Source: Siphonodentalium dalli (Eukaryota > Mollusca > Scaphopoda > Gadilida > Siphonodentaliidae). From it: a stretch of 64,000 nucleotides of DNA. Positions 34,240-47,077 of this stretch are shown here, in pieces (positions within the stretch are counted from its first letter, which is position 1; each line of letters starts with the position of its first letter). Below the pieces are notes generated by a model. That model made no database searches. It was not told the DNA's origin and worked only from the letters and a program-made list of their open reading frames with translations. Location of the stretch: contig CP136062.1 in NCBI GenBank assembly GCA_032622095.1, positions 226,626,578 through 226,690,577 on the forward strand, in the 5' to 3' direction. Both the position numbers and the translations under genes were made by a program.

Positions 34240-34460
34240 AAATTAGCCCAAGTCTGGATTCAGTGTGTCTAAAATTTGCAGAATGAGGTCCCCAGAGGGT
34301 GATTTTAGTGATGCTATCCCGCACAGCATCACAATATTTATCCTCTGAGACCTCATTCTTATTAGGCCTCAACTGCTGTGGGAGACCAAGAATCAGATTG
34401 AAGTTCCCCAGTTGAAGTTGGTGATGTTCACCCATTAGTCACCTCAATTATGCATTTATC
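34240..34460. mobile_element. hAT-type MITE, partial
   Basis: Left end and first hairpin (GCAGAATGAGGTCCCCAGAG) followed by the middle block ending at an abrupt junction with the repeat beginning near 34496. Confidence 0.6.
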
Positions 34461-34495
34461 TTCTGCAAATTATGGGATATAGAAACCAGAAGGCA

Positions 34496-35600
34496 AACAA
34501 GACAGTCAATGACTGTGGGGTCGCTCACCAGACTGCAAAGACTCTTGAGACTACAACAGTCAGAACTTTTCATAATCACTTTAAAAGAAATAGCTCTAAA
34601 CAGGATGTGTGGCTAGAGAGACTTCACATATGTAGATTGGTGAAAATCCACCTTCAAATTACAAACTGTACACTACTGATCACCCCCTCCTCCTCCAGCT
34701 CAACAAGTCCCCTTTGACCGGGCTACAGACTCCCAAGTCGTAGGTTGGAATTTCACAACTGACACCTCAAACTTTCTCAATTGTTGGAATTTCCAATCTC
34801 ATAAGCGCCTTTTTCCAAAACCATTTAGACATGTTTGAAGCCCAATTATCCATGGACCCAAAACACAATAAATGTATGTCAGATTAATCAGTCAGGTGGT
34901 TCCAAGGTAGGTGTTTTAATGAATTTGGTATTTCAATGATTTTATTAGACACAAAAGTGTTAACTCCCCATAGCCCCACCATTTCTTGACAAATTGACCT
35001 AATTTTAACAAATCTGAATCTCAGTCACTTAAGGATCCTCCTGATTCCTCCATACTCTATGTAAGCTAAATAGTCCAACCTCTCTTGAGAAGACATTTTA
35101 ATAATTACTATAGAGACATACTCTGACATATAGTTATGTCCCTGGTCCCACCCTATTTAACCTGGTGACCCCATCTGAATAAATTTGAATCCCAGACACC
35201 AAAGAACCCTTCATACATATGATAAATATCAGTAAATTAGACCTGATGGTCCTTGTGAAGGAAGCATATTAAGAGGGAATCTGTCCTTCGTTTGGCCCCT
35301 ATTTGACCAAGTGACCCCATTTAAGAACAATCTGAATTGCAGTCAAGGAAGAACATTCCATGCTAAATAAGCCAACTAGTTCTTGCAAACATATTTTAAG
35401 AATTACTATGTAGTGAAATAGTTAAGTCTCTGGCTCTGCCCTTATTTGACTTTGTGATCCCATTTTCACAAATCTGTCACCCAAGGTAATTTCATACCAA
35501 ATATAAGCAAAATAGGCCATTTTGATTCTTGCATAGAAGACACATCATGCATTACTATGTAGAGAAAGAGTAATGTAGCTGGCCTTGCACCTACTTGACC
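34496..35600. repeat. ~1-kb interspersed repeat, copy 1
   Basis: From ACAAGACAGTCAATGACTGT through to TTTTCACAAATCTG it is closely matched by 47078-48050. The second half consists of diverged ~150-bp monomers with GTGACCCCAT, ACAAATCTGAAT and ACCAAATATAAGC words, the same monomers as at 36640-37010 and 50640-51450. Confidence 0.75.
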
Positions 35601-35718
35601 TGGTGACCCTGATTGAACAAATCTGAACCACAATCACCAAAGGAGCAAGCCTGCAAATAGTGTGCCTATTCCTACATTGTAGGAGCCTGGCATCAAGCAA
35701 CACAATGTATTATACAAT

Positions 35719-36163
35719 CAAGCTTTGAAATAGTGTGATAGTGTGTCTGTCATTTGCGGAATGAGGTCCCCCAGAGGGTGACTTTAGTGACGCTATCCTG
35801 CACAGTGGGCTAGCATCACTAAATTCACCCTCTGGGGACCTCATTCTGCTAAGGCCCTCAACTGCTATGGCAGACCTAGGATAAGATTGAAGTTCCCCAG
35901 TTGAAGTTGATGTTCACCCATTGGACACCTCAATTATGAATTTTATCTTCTGCAAATTAGGGGATATAGAAACTTCCTAGAAGGGAAATGTAACTAACAA
36001 TGTTAATTTGATACTATAGATACTTCCAAGAAGATGAGGCCTAAGCAGAATGAGGTCTCCAGAGGGTGAATTTGGTGATGCTAGCCCGCTGTGTGGGATA
36101 GAATCACTAAATTCACCCTCTGGGGACCTCATTCTGTAAATGACAGACATCCTATTTGCCCTG
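35719..36163. mobile_element. hAT-type MITE, long form
   Basis: CAAGCTTTGAAATAGTGTG left end, two hairpins, GACAGACATCCTATTTG right end. A further solo end (TGTCAAACACACTAAATTCA) lies near 36215-36235. Confidence 0.65.
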
Positions 36164-36629
36164 TTAAACAATACATGATAGATTGTGCCTCTTATTAATG
36201 ATTCTCTGACCTGCAAATGTCAAACACACTAAATTCAGGCAGTTTGTTTAATATTGCTAGCAGTATGTTTATACAAGCTGTCAGTGACATTTTATTCTAA
36301 TCTAGATTAATGACCTGTGTTTCTCTCTGTCTATCCACAAAGAGATATCTGCAACTTTAATAGAACAGGTATTAATGTTGGAAGCTGGAAATGATATCTG
36401 TTGGAAGGGATGTTGGTTGGGTGTAGGCCACTGCAGGGTGGGGGTGGGACTGGACCATGTGGGAGGGGGATGGGTAATGGAATATTTCTGTAATTTCAGA
36501 AGATTAAAGTTTCACAACTCTGCAGATGTTATAATGGTGTCACTTTTTTCAAATTTTATAACATGCTTAAAAATAATTTTTTGTTTGTTAAATTGAGTAA
36601 GGTGAAAATTCAAATTTTTTTTTTTTAGT

Positions 36630-37016
36630 TATGTCACTGACTCCGCCCACATTCGACCCAGTGACCTCAATTGAACAAATCTGAATAACAGTCCCCCAAA
36701 GACCCTTTGTACCAAATATGAACAACTTCTTCTCAAATTTCATTGGGCCGAATGCCCAATGAAATTTGAGAAGAAGTTGTTGTACGAATTACAGTTATGG
36801 CCCTGGCTTCGCAACTATTTGACCCAGTGACCTCATTTGAACAAATCTGAATGAGAGTCACCTAGGGAACATCCACACCAAATATGTACCAATTTGGTCT
36901 TACGGTTCCAGAGGAGAAGATGTTCAAAGAATTGTTGACGGACAGACGATGGATGGATGGACGGACGAGGAGTGACGACTATAGCTCCACCGGAGACTTC
37001 ATCTCAGGTGAGCTAA
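36630..37016 (+). repeat. GTGACC monomer repeat with GGTGAGCTAAAA end
   Basis: Diverged ~150-bp monomers ending in GACGGACAGACG-like sequence and GCTCCACCGGAGACTTCATC then AGGTGAGCTAAAA. Identical ends at 51370-51450. This is typical of a family I associate with bivalves. Confidence 0.65.
36721..36781. repeat. Perfect 61-bp palindrome inside a repeat monomer
   Basis: Two perfect 28-bp arms (AACAACTTCTTCTCAAATTT...) around the 5-nt loop CGAAT. Sister monomers have only the right-hand arm sequence in degenerate form, so the left arm is an inverted copy. Confidence 0.9.
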
Positions 37017-37140
37017 AAAGTAATTAAAACAATGGTAATTTGAGACTATAGATACTACCCAGAAGATGAGGCCTAAGCAAATGAGGTCCCCAGAGTTTGA
37101 CCACCTTCTGCAAATGTCAGACACACTAAATCCAGACTTA

Positions 37141-38070
37141 GACTAATTTCAGTGTTGACAAATTTAGAGATTATGACGACTAATGAAATAAAAACTAACT
37201 AAAAATCGTCTTGTTTCCAAGAGTCCATAATTGACCAATATTACCCACCAAGGAGAATATCATATAGTATGTTCAGACAAAAATAGAATTGTACATTTAA
37301 TCTTCTCTGCCATGTAATGTACCGGTACATCTAATAGAATATTCTTGGATACAAGTCACTATGACTTATACATCCGTAATTACGGTCAGTTCTGATGGGG
37401 ATCTAATTCTTAGGTTCATAATCTTTTATTTCGTTCCATTCACATACCCCCCCCCCCCTCCTCTTGATGCTCCTTTTTATATCAGGCGATTTGTGTGGGG
37501 GTGGGCCTGGATCATGTGTGAGCCCTACCTTGTTAAATGTAAACATATATAAATATCATATGAGAGAAATACGAATTACATATTCTATTTATCATACGAC
37601 ACCTATAAATTGATTATGATGTCCAAAACGCACACAAATCACTAAATAGCTATATGACATCGGCAGCAAAAAGTTAATGTGACGTCACTTCATTGCACCG
37701 GAAGCCCAATTACACCTGGTGAACTAGCAGAAATAATATGCACGCGAAGATATAGTGCGCTATTCTGTTCTCAGTTTGTGACATTATATGGTATGTTTAA
37801 TAGATAAATACGAATTACATATTCTATTTATCGTATAACAATGTCCAAAACTATATATTTCAAGATTATAATTTCGGCATCGCGTTGATTGATGCGCACG
37901 AATTTGACCTGCATTTAGTCAGAGATGCGGCTCGGCCCCCGGCTGCCATTCAGCCAATCAGAACACACTTTTTGTCAACAAACCAATCAAATTATCGGAA
38001 GGTGATATGAATTAGTAATTGATATGAAATTGATTTATGACATAGTTTCCAACGTAAATAATGATTAAGT
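37141..38070. other. No recognisable feature
   Basis: A C/T run near 37446 and a repeated word AATACGAATTACATATTCTA (about 37568 and 37808) are the only structures noticed; no gene. Confidence 0.4.
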
Positions 38071-38071
38071 C

Positions 38072-38245
38072 ATATGATAAATAGAGGATCTCACATGAGT
38101 TTCTATTTTATACGGAATTTATCAACCGAGTTCACTAAATTCGATTTGAGCCGAGGTTTACCGAGGCTCAAATAGAATTTAGTGGACGAGGTTGATAAAT
38201 TACGTATAAAATAGAACGAGTTTGAGATACCTTTTATCACATGAT
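38072..38245. mobile_element. Foldback element, ~174 bp
   Basis: Arms from TCATATGATAAATAGAGG to GATTTGAGCCG and the complement GGCTCAAATAGAATTTAGTG to TTTTATCACATGA pair with few mismatches around GAGGTTTACCGA. No target duplication assigned. Confidence 0.75.
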
Positions 38246-38489
38246 CAAATAAACCCGAAGCAACGCGCAATATTCATCGAAAACAACAATCATAAACTAC
38301 AGCGATCGCAAGTTATTTGAAGAACGCCGTGACGTCATCGCACGCGCTGATATTAAACGTGTCTATTACCGATAATTATGAAACTGCTTTTATGGCCAAA
38401 TTATGTGATAAATATAGATATAAACCTATACTCATCTTGAAAATTTCAATCAATCCTGGCTACCAAATGTACATGTAGTCCTTAAAGGG

Positions 38490-38785
38490 GTACTGTACAC
38501 TAAATCCGGCCATGGGACCATCTCCTCTTATACTCAACAGAATATATGCAACAAATGAATGAATTTGAGCCAAACACACTCCTGTGCTCTTTGAACGATG
38601 CAAACAACATGGTAATTATATTGAAAATGAATTTATGATTGGAGTGATAAATTCATTTTCATTAGAATTACTATGTTGTTTGTATTGTTCATAGAGCACA
38701 TGAGTGTAGTTTGCTCTCATCCATGACTCAAATTCATTCATTTGTTGCATATATTCTGTTGAGTATAAAAGTAGATGGTAACCTC
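38490..38785. mobile_element. Foldback element, ~295 bp
   Basis: Left arm GGACCATCTCCTCTTATACT ... CAACATGGTAATTATATTGA and a complementary right arm ending ACTTTTATACTC-complement meet at a small loop GATTGGAGTG near 38639. Mismatches suggest moderate age. Confidence 0.75.
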
Positions 38786-38929
38786 AACTACTGAATCACA
38801 TTTAACAAATCCCTCGGGGTGTAAATCTGGTTAATGATAAACGGAAAATGGACCTATTGTTTGGGGAATCATTGATTTTGTTACCCTCCTCCCTATTTTT
38901 GACCCATTCTGATTGGCCCATGTCCTGTC

Positions 38930-39000
38930 ACGTGCCGGGCGACAAATCACACTGACGCCCGCTGAGCCGGGAGACATTGTTTTTGTCGCCCGCCTGATGT
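38930..39000. repeat. Short GGGCGACAAA inverted repeat
   Basis: GCCGGGCGACAAATCACACT and GTTTTTGTCGCCCGCC with an internal GGGAGACATTG. It shares these words with the foldback at 40886-41036 and is probably a decayed relative. Confidence 0.5.
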
Positions 39001-39273
39001 TATATTGCAAGAATATCTCCAAACACGCACTGCAGTAACTCATCTATTTCACATAACTACAATGTACTAAAATCATAGATCTTATATACCCCACGGATTC
39101 GCAAAACACACCAGTTGTGGTGTTTGCTAATTTGCATATATTTAGTGAAAACTAATATTCAAACTTTTATCGGACAAGCGTTATTATGTCCTTTTTACAT
39201 CGAAACATCTCGGTGATTCAATATGTTCATGTCGACATTATGGTGCAAGATTGAAAGAGTGGATCCCTTGAGG

Positions 39274-40538
39274 GGGAGCGGGTCGATTCGGTCCAGGGCT
39301 CTTTCGGTCTTCGACTTTTCGGTCCAGGGCTCTTTCGGCCGGGCTTGTTCGGCCGGGCTTGTTCGGCCCCTATTCAATTCGGGTAATTAGGTAGTGTGGG
39401 TGTTAATTGGACGGCATGTTAATTGCCTTTGATTTGGGACCGGTCTTTTGATGACAATGGAGATTTATGTTTGCAATTAACGTTTTATTCGCAACAATAG
39501 TAATGGGTATACACACATAGTAATTAACACTGCAACAAATTCGAACAATAACGTGAATATATGATGAAAGATATGAACATTTATTGATTAAAAACAAGTT
39601 AAAACAGTAAATATATACAGTTTACATGATAAAACATCTGGTTATTTAATGATTAAAAACCAGATAAAACATGGAAAAATCAGTCAATACATTATTTATT
39701 TATAAATATTAAAACATTGCGTAGGTCTTCTTCTTTCTTCTTCTTCTTTGCGTAGGTCTTCTTCTTTATTTCTTGGATTGGCCATTCTTGTAGATCGCGT
39801 TCACATCCTTCAGGAATTTGGTTGTCTTGATGGTGCCGTCTTTGTATGATACCCATATCGCCACAAGGTCTCTGTCAAGAAAGACAATCTGCTCCCCTTC
39901 ATGTTAAGCCGCCTGTGCCAAGCTGTGAAGAAGACGAAATTTCATTAAATTTGTTTGTACTTTTGTAGTTCAATAAAAATATGGTGAAGAAGACGAAATT
40001 TCATTAAATTTGTTTGTACTTTTGTAGTTCAATAAAAATATGGTGAAGAAGAAGAAATTTTTGGTTTATATAAATTGATAATAATACTCTTGTTGTGATT
40101 GCATGAACAAGTTTCAACTCACCAACTGAGTGATTCTCAACTCAGATCAATCACCGTTTTATCTTGTCCAAACAAACATGCCAGAAGCCGTTCTGAGTGT
40201 AAAAAGGTAGATACAATCTATATAGTAACATATATCTACAACTTTATTATCATCTTTCTCACAAACAAATCACAGGTAAAAATATTAAATCAAATCATAA
40301 GATCAATATATATAATATAAACTAGAGCAATGCTACCCTTTTATACACTTTAATCAAAATATTAAACGCTTTATTATAATAATAAAATAACATACAAAAG
40401 AAAAATATATATAAACATCCAAATATCCTACTGATAAAAACATTTTTAGGTGAGACTGTTCGGCCCAAACCATGGGCCGAACAAGCCCGGCCGAACAAGC
40501 CCAGCCGAAACAGCCCTGGACCGAATCGACCCCGACCC
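39274..40538. mobile_element. 1.27-kb non-autonomous TIR element, 8-bp target duplication
   Basis: Flanked by CCTTGAGG (39266-39273, 40539-40546). TIRs of about 90-100 bp start GGGAGCGGGTCGATTCGGTC and, complemented, GGGTCGGGGTCGATTCGGTC, and contain tandem CGGCCGGGCTTGTT units. The interior is AT-rich with a two-copy 59-bp duplication (about 39925-40043) and CTTCTT runs. The 8-bp duplication points to hAT-like mobilisation (inference). No transposase. Confidence 0.8.
39766..39903 (-). pseudogene. Possible captured coding fragment, unrecognised
   Basis: A 45-codon minus-strand frame starting HEGEQIVFLD and ending NGQSKK then TAA has protein-like composition, unlike its AT-rich surroundings. 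It is preceded by an in-frame TAA (39904-39906), with potential acceptor AGs further upstream that do not rescue the frame. I do not recognise the sequence. It could be the relic of the element's own last exon or of a captured host exon. Confidence 0.3.
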
Positions 40539-40885
40539 CCTTGAGGTTGGTTGGTTATAAATGTTTGCTGGTAGACAACGTAATGCATACGTTTGTAGCG
40601 AATATTGAATATGCCACATTGCAGAAGGCGATAACATACTTTATGGCTTATTGGTTTACATTGCATGGACCGATATTGACGATTTTACCACCAAAATGAT
40701 CGTAAATAAACGCTGATTATCAAACGCTTAACAGCTTGACTATCGTTTATGGAACAGAAATCCTATAGGACGATAAGTAGTTACTGAAAATATACATAAT
40801 CGGGAAAAATAGCACTCGTGACTCGGTGCAACATCGTGCGTGTGAATGGCAAGGATTTTTTCCTGTGGTATAATCGGATAACAAA

Positions 40886-41036
40886 ACAGTTGTTGCCCTT
40901 TTTCTCGGGAGACATCGAGATTTGTCACCCGCTCGAGAACGGAATGTCTCCCTCGGAGCTGCGCTCCTCTGGAGACATTCCGTTCTCGAGCGGGTGACAA
41001 ATCTCAATGTTTCCCTCGAAAGCGGGCGACAACTGT
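40886..41036. mobile_element. GC-rich foldback, 151 bp
   Basis: ACAGTTGTTGCCC to complement GGGCGACAACTGT. The inner arms (GAGATTTGTCACCCGCTCGA and onward to GACATTCCGTTCTCG) are nearly perfect around CTCGGAGCTGCGCTCCTC. Overlapping frames are palindrome artefacts. Confidence 0.8.
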
Positions 41037-41039
41037 ATA

Positions 41040-42110
41040 ATGTTGCTTGACCAAACCATTTGTGGATTGGATTGCGCTCTCTAGGGGCTGGGATCCAAGC
41101 TTACTTATGCGGTGGAAATAGTTTTACAAGATGGCATATAAATATTAATGACTCAATATTTTCATTAGTTAACATTTTTATTTTAAAAAGGCGAAAAAAA
41201 GAAAAAACATACACCCTTACCGGTAATATTCCATACATTTTCAGTTACACAGTACTAACAACATATTTGATATTTTTCATTAAATTTTCTGTTCACACAC
41301 AAGAACATAGCGACATGAGAAACTCACAATATTTTATGTAATAATCAGTAACTTATTGATGGAAATTTTATGCAAGTTGAATTATTATCAATCCAAAAAT
41401 ATGACAAGATCCAATTTTTAGCCTGAATTTTCAGGAGACCAAAAGATAGTATATTACTGATCAACTACAATTTTTGAATTTATTTTTTTAAAGTTTGAAA
41501 ATTGGAATTACGAATATGTAAATCATGGAACAAATCATTTGAGAATTAAAGGCCGGATGGCCTTCGCAATGGGAATTGCTGTTAAAATAGTCACATCCAT
41601 TAAAACTGCCATAAACAGAAAGAATATTAAAATATAAACAGATTTTGTTTTCAATCATAAATATCGCATAAATAGCATGTTATTGTCAAGATCGTACACC
41701 TTGTTAGAAAACAAAAGCCATGTTATGATACAGTACAGTACGTAAAGAGAGAGTGATATGCAAAACATTCAACACTGGGGAGACCCCATTAATGAAATTG
41801 CCACCATATTGTATACAATATACTGATATAGCACTTGCAAATCCTTGCCATTCAAGATTTTGGTGTTGAATAGGTCACCATGAATCACTCTCCCAAAAAA
41901 CAATTGGCACGGTGTTGACTGTTTTGCTTATCGAACACTCTTTACGTGCTGTATATATACAAATACTCGGCTCACACAAACTATTTTTTGAGAATAATAT
42001 TGCATTCATACTATCATTTTACTATACTATTAGTATATTCTTGAGGAAATTCATAATTTGTTAACTTTTATTTCTAAATTAAAACCTATAACGAAGGCCA
42101 TCTGTGCCTC
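41040..42110. other. No recognisable feature
   Basis: AT-rich sequence; one 93-residue frame at 41060 without recognisable domains, low-complexity and with no gene context. Confidence 0.4.
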
Positions 42111-42113
42111 TGT

Positions 42114-42499
42114 TTAACCCTTTACCCAACAAACCGGCCAAACCCAGCCAAATAAAGCTTCAACAGCCTAAAATATCTTCAGTCTGTCTCAATAGAACCA
42201 TACAAATATGGATATCATTGGAAACGGCTCCTTGACCACATTGTGATAGTTACAGTTATGCCCTGTGCCAATGCATTCTCTTATATATGCGAGTCGACCA
42301 TAGGTCGCCTCGCATATATAAGAGAATGCATTGGCCTAAAAAAACTTTTTACCATTTTTTCTTACATTCTTTAACAATTTTATAATTTTTAATGTGTTAA
42401 GCCAATGCATTCTCTTATATATGCGAGGCGACCTATGGTCGACTCGCATATATAAGAGAATGCATTGGCACAGGGCCGTTCTGTTGGGTAAAGGGTTAA
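42114..42499. mobile_element. P1-family TTAA MITE
   Basis: TTAACCCTTTACCCAACA / TGTTGGGTAAAGGGTTAA; palindromes at 42267-42335 and 42401-42469; spacer shortened compared with the 31189 copy. Confidence 0.85.
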
Positions 42500-42598
42500 G
42501 TTTACATGTTCGCTATGGAATAACGCAAGACCAGCAAGCTACTAGTAAGTAAATTATGGACTTAGATAATTATTTAAACATTCTGTGCCAGTTGATCT

Positions 42599-42995
42599 GG
42601 ATATAGTGTGTCTTGACATTTGCAGAATGAGGTTCCCAGATGGAGAATTTAGTCACGCTATCCCGCATAAAGGGCTAGCATCACTAAATTCACCCTCTGG
42701 GGACCTCATTCTGCTTTGGACTAATCTTCTGGGAGTATCTATAGTCTCAAATTAACTTTTTCCCTTGTGTTCAGTTTCTACATCCCCTAATTTGCAGAAG
42801 ATAAAATGAATAATTGAGGTGATTAATGGGTGAAGTTGAACATCACCAACTTCAACTGGGAACTTCAATCTGATCCTAGGTCTCCCATAGCAGTTGAGAC
42901 CTAAGCAGAATGAGGTTCCCAGATGGTGAAATTGGTGATGCCCTCACCCTCTGGGGACCACATTCTGCAAATGTCAGACACACTATATTCAGGCA
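42599..42995. mobile_element. hAT-type MITE, long form
   Basis: CAGTTGATCTGGATATAG left, CTATATTCAGGC right; first hairpin complete, second shortened (GATGCCCTCACC junction near 42940). Confidence 0.65.
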
Positions 42996-43118
42996 TATAT
43001 GGGATATATGAAAGTATGAAAATTCATTTGGAACAAAAGAATTAAATGCATATAAGACAGAGATTGACAAATCAGGCAAAAAAAACAAACTTTATGTTAC
43101 TCAGGGCCAGGAAACAAT

Positions 43119-46100
43119 GAAGTCTCTAACCCAAAGCAGAACCTACATCACCAATCAAGTCTCTAACCCAAAGCAGAACCTACATCACCCATCAAGTCTC
43201 TAACCCAAAGCAGAACCTACATCACCAATCAAGTCTCTAACCCAAAGCAGAACCTACATCACCAATCAAGTCTCTAACCCAAAGCAGAACCTACATCACC
43301 CATCAAGTCTCTAACCCAAAGCAGAACCTACATCACCAATCAAGTCTCTAACCCAAAGCAGAACCTACATCACCCATTAAGTCTCTAACCCAAAGCAGAA
43401 CCTACATCACCAATCAAGTCTCTAACCCAAAGCAGAACCTACATCACCAATCAAGTCTCTAACCAAAAGCAGAACCTACATCACCAATCAAGTCTCTAAC
43501 CCAAAGCAGAACCTACATCACCCATTAAGTCTCTAACCCAAAGCAGAACCTACATCACCAATCAAGTCTCTAACCCAAAGCAGAACCTACATCACCCATT
43601 AAGTCTCTAACCCAAAGCAGAACCTACATCACCCATCAAGTCTCTAACCCAAAGCAGAACCGACATCACCAATCAAGTCTCTAACCCAAAGCAGAACCTA
43701 CATCACCCATCAAGTCTCTAACCCAAAGCAGAACCTACATCACCCATTAAGTCTCTAACCCAAAGCAGAACCCACATCACCCATCAAGTCTCTAACCCAA
43801 AGCAGAACCTACATCACCAATCAAGTCTCTAACCCAAAGCAGAACCTACATCACCAATCAAGTCTCTAACCCAAAGCAGAACCTACATCACCAATCAAGT
43901 CTCTAACCCAAAGTGGAACCTACGTCACCAATCAAGTCTCTAACCCAAAGCAGAACCTACGTCACCAATCAAGTCTCTAACCCAAAGTGGAACCTACGTC
44001 ACCCTATCAAGTCTCTAACCCAAAGCAGAACCTACGTCACCAATCAAGTCTCTAACCCAAAGTGGAACCTACATCACCAATCAAGTCTCTAACCCAAAGC
44101 AGAACCTACATCACCCATCAAGTCTCTAACCCAAAGCAGAACCTACATCACCCATCAAGTCTCTAACCCAAAGCAGAACCGACATCACCAATCAAGTCTC
44201 TAACCCAAAGCAGAACCTACATCACCCATCAAGTCTCTAACCCAAAGCAGAACCTACATCACCCATTAAGTCTCTAACCCAAAGCAGAACCCACATCACC
44301 CATCAAGTCTCTAACCCAAAGCAGAACCTACATCACCAATCAAGTCTCTAACCCAAAGCAGAACCTACATCACCAATCAAGTCTCTAACCCAAAGCAGAA
44401 CCTACATCACCAATCAAGTCTCTAACCCAAAGCAGAACCTACATCACCAATCAAGTCTCTAACCCAAAGTGGAACCTACGTCACCAATCAAGTCTCTAAC
44501 CCAAAGCAGAACCTACGTCACCAATCAAGTCTCTAACCCAAAGTGGAACCTACGTCACCCTATCAAGTCTCTAACCCAAAGCAGAACCTACGTCACCAAT
44601 CAAGTCTCTAACCCAAAGCAGAACCTACATCACCAATCAAGTCTCTAACCCAAAGCGGAACCTACGTCACCAATCAAGTCTCTAACCCAAAGCAGAACCG
44701 ACATCACCAATCAAGTCTCTAACCCAAAGTGGAACCTACGTCACCAATCAGTCTCTAACCCAAAGCAGAACCTACATCACCAATCAAGTCTCTAACACAA
44801 AGCAGAACCTACATCACCAATCAAGTCTCTAACCCAAAGCAGAACCTACATCACCAATCAAGTCTCTAACCCAAAGCAGAACCTACATCACCAATCAAGT
44901 CTCTAACCCAAAGCAGAACCCACCTCACCAATCAAGTCTCTAACCCAAAGCAGAACCTACATCACCAATCAAGTCTCTAACACAAAGCAGAACCTACATC
45001 ACCAATCAAGTCTCTAACCCAAAGCAGAACCTACATCACCCATCAAGTCTCTAACCCAAAGTGGAACCTACGTCACCAATCAGTCTCTAACCCAAAGCAG
45101 AACCTACATCACCAATCAAGTCTCTAACACAAAGCAGAACCTACATCACCAATCAAGTCTCTAACCCAAAGCAGAACCTACATCACCAATCAAGTCTCTA
45201 ACCCAAAGTGGAACCTACGTCACCAATCAAGTCTCTAACCCAAAGCAGAACCTACGTCACCAATCAAGTCTCTAACCCAAAGTGGAACCTACATCACCAA
45301 TCAAGTCTCTAACCCAAAGCAGAACCTACATCACCCATCAGGTCTCTAACCCAAAGCAGAACCGACATCACAATCAAGTCTCTAACCCAAAGCAGAAACT
45401 ACATCACCAATCACGTCTCTAACCCAAAGCAGAACCTACATCACCCATCAAGTCTCTAACCCAAAGCAGAACCGACATCACCAATCAAGTCTCTAACCCA
45501 AAGTGGAACCTACGTCACCAATCAAGTCTCTAACCCAAAGCAGAACCTACATCACCAATCAAGTCTCTAACCCAAAGCAGAACCTACGTCACCAATCAAG
45601 TCTCTAACCCAAAGCAGAACCTACATCACCAATCAAGTCTCTAACCCAAAGCAGAACCTACATCACCCATTAAGTCTCTAACCCAAAGCAGAACCTACAT
45701 CACCAATCAAGTCTCTAACCCAAAGCAGAACCTACATCACCAATCAAGTCTCTAACCCAAAGCAGAACCTACATCACCCATTAAGCCTCTAACCCAAAGC
45801 AGAACCTACATCACCAATCAAGTCTCTAACCCAAAGCAGAACCTACATCACCCATTAAGTCTCTAACCCAAAGCAGAACCTACATCACCCATCAAGTCTC
45901 TAACCCAAAGCAGAACCGACATCACCAATCAAGTCTCTAACCCAAAGCAGAACCGACATCACCAATCAAGTCTCTAACCCAAAGTGGAACCTACATCACC
46001 AATCAAGTCTCTAACCCAAAGCAGAACCTACATCACCAATCAAGTCTCTAACCCAAAGCAGAACCTACATCACCAATCAAGTCTCTAACCCAAAGCAGAA

Positions 46101-46912
46101 CCTACATCACCCATCAAGTCTCTAACCCAAAGCAGAACCTACATCACCCATTAAGTCTCTAACCCAAAGCAGAACCTACATCACCAATCAAGTCTCTAAC
46201 CCAAAGCAGAACCTACATCACCAATCAAGTCTCTAACCCAAAGTGGAACCTACGTCACCAATCAAGTCTCTAACCCAAAGCAGAACCTACGTCACCAATC
46301 AAGTCTCTAACCCAAAGTGGAACCTACGTCACCCTATCAAGTCTCTAACCCAAAGCAGAACCTACGTCACCAATCAAGTCTCTAACCCAAAGCAGAACCT
46401 ACATCACCCATCAAGTCTCTAACCCAAAGCAGAACCGACATCACCAATCAAGTCTCTAACCCAAAGCAGAAACTACATCACCAATCACGTCTCTAACCCA
46501 AAGCAGAACCCACATCACCAATCAAGTCTCTAACCCAAAGCAGAACCTACATCACCAATCAAGTCTCTAACCCAAAGCAGAACCTACATCACCCATTAAG
46601 TCTCTAACCCAAAGCAGAACCTACATCACCCATCAAGTCTCTAACACAAAGCAGAACCTACATCACCAATCAAGTCTCTAACCCAAAGCAGAACCTACAT
46701 CACCCATTAAGTCTCTAACCCAAAGCAGAACCTACATCACCAATCAAGTCTCTAACCCAAAGCAGAACCTACATCACCAATCAAGTCTCTAACCCAAAGC
46801 AGAACCTACATCACCCATCAAGTCTCTAACCCAAAGCAGAACCTACATCACCCATTAAGTCTCTAACCCAAAGCAGAACCTACATCACCCATTAAGTCTC
46901 TAACCCAAAGTG
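43119..46912. repeat. 37-bp minisatellite, about 100 copies
   Basis: Unit AAGTCTCTAACCCAAAGCAG plus AACCTACATCACCAATC. Variant sites are AGCAG/AGTGG, TACATC/TACGTC/GACATC/CACATC and CAATC/CATC/CATT/CTATC. The order of variants repeats in blocks: the GACATC unit at 43661 and the run up to CCCTATC at 44002 recur from 44180 to 44558, and part again near 46331. It is therefore a higher-order array of 14-15 monomers. Confidence 0.97.
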
Positions 46913-47077
46913 GTTTTGAAAGAGCCTTTATTCAGCGTCGTATGGGGCTACATCATCAGGCAAATAGGTTCACATTGGACCTAAATATTGACATTGGTTA
47001 ATATTAGACTTAGTTGGTTCTGATAAATCCCATTGCGGACTAATAATACCCGTTATTCTGTTGGATGGCGTATATAT

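Noticed and set aside
40740-41007. Two overlapping 86-residue minus-strand frames
   Set aside because: They cross the GC-rich foldback at 40886-41036, whose symmetry keeps several frames open.
43119-46912. CRISPR-like array
   Set aside because: Units are contiguous 37-bp tandem repeats with no unique spacers, in eukaryotic-type DNA.
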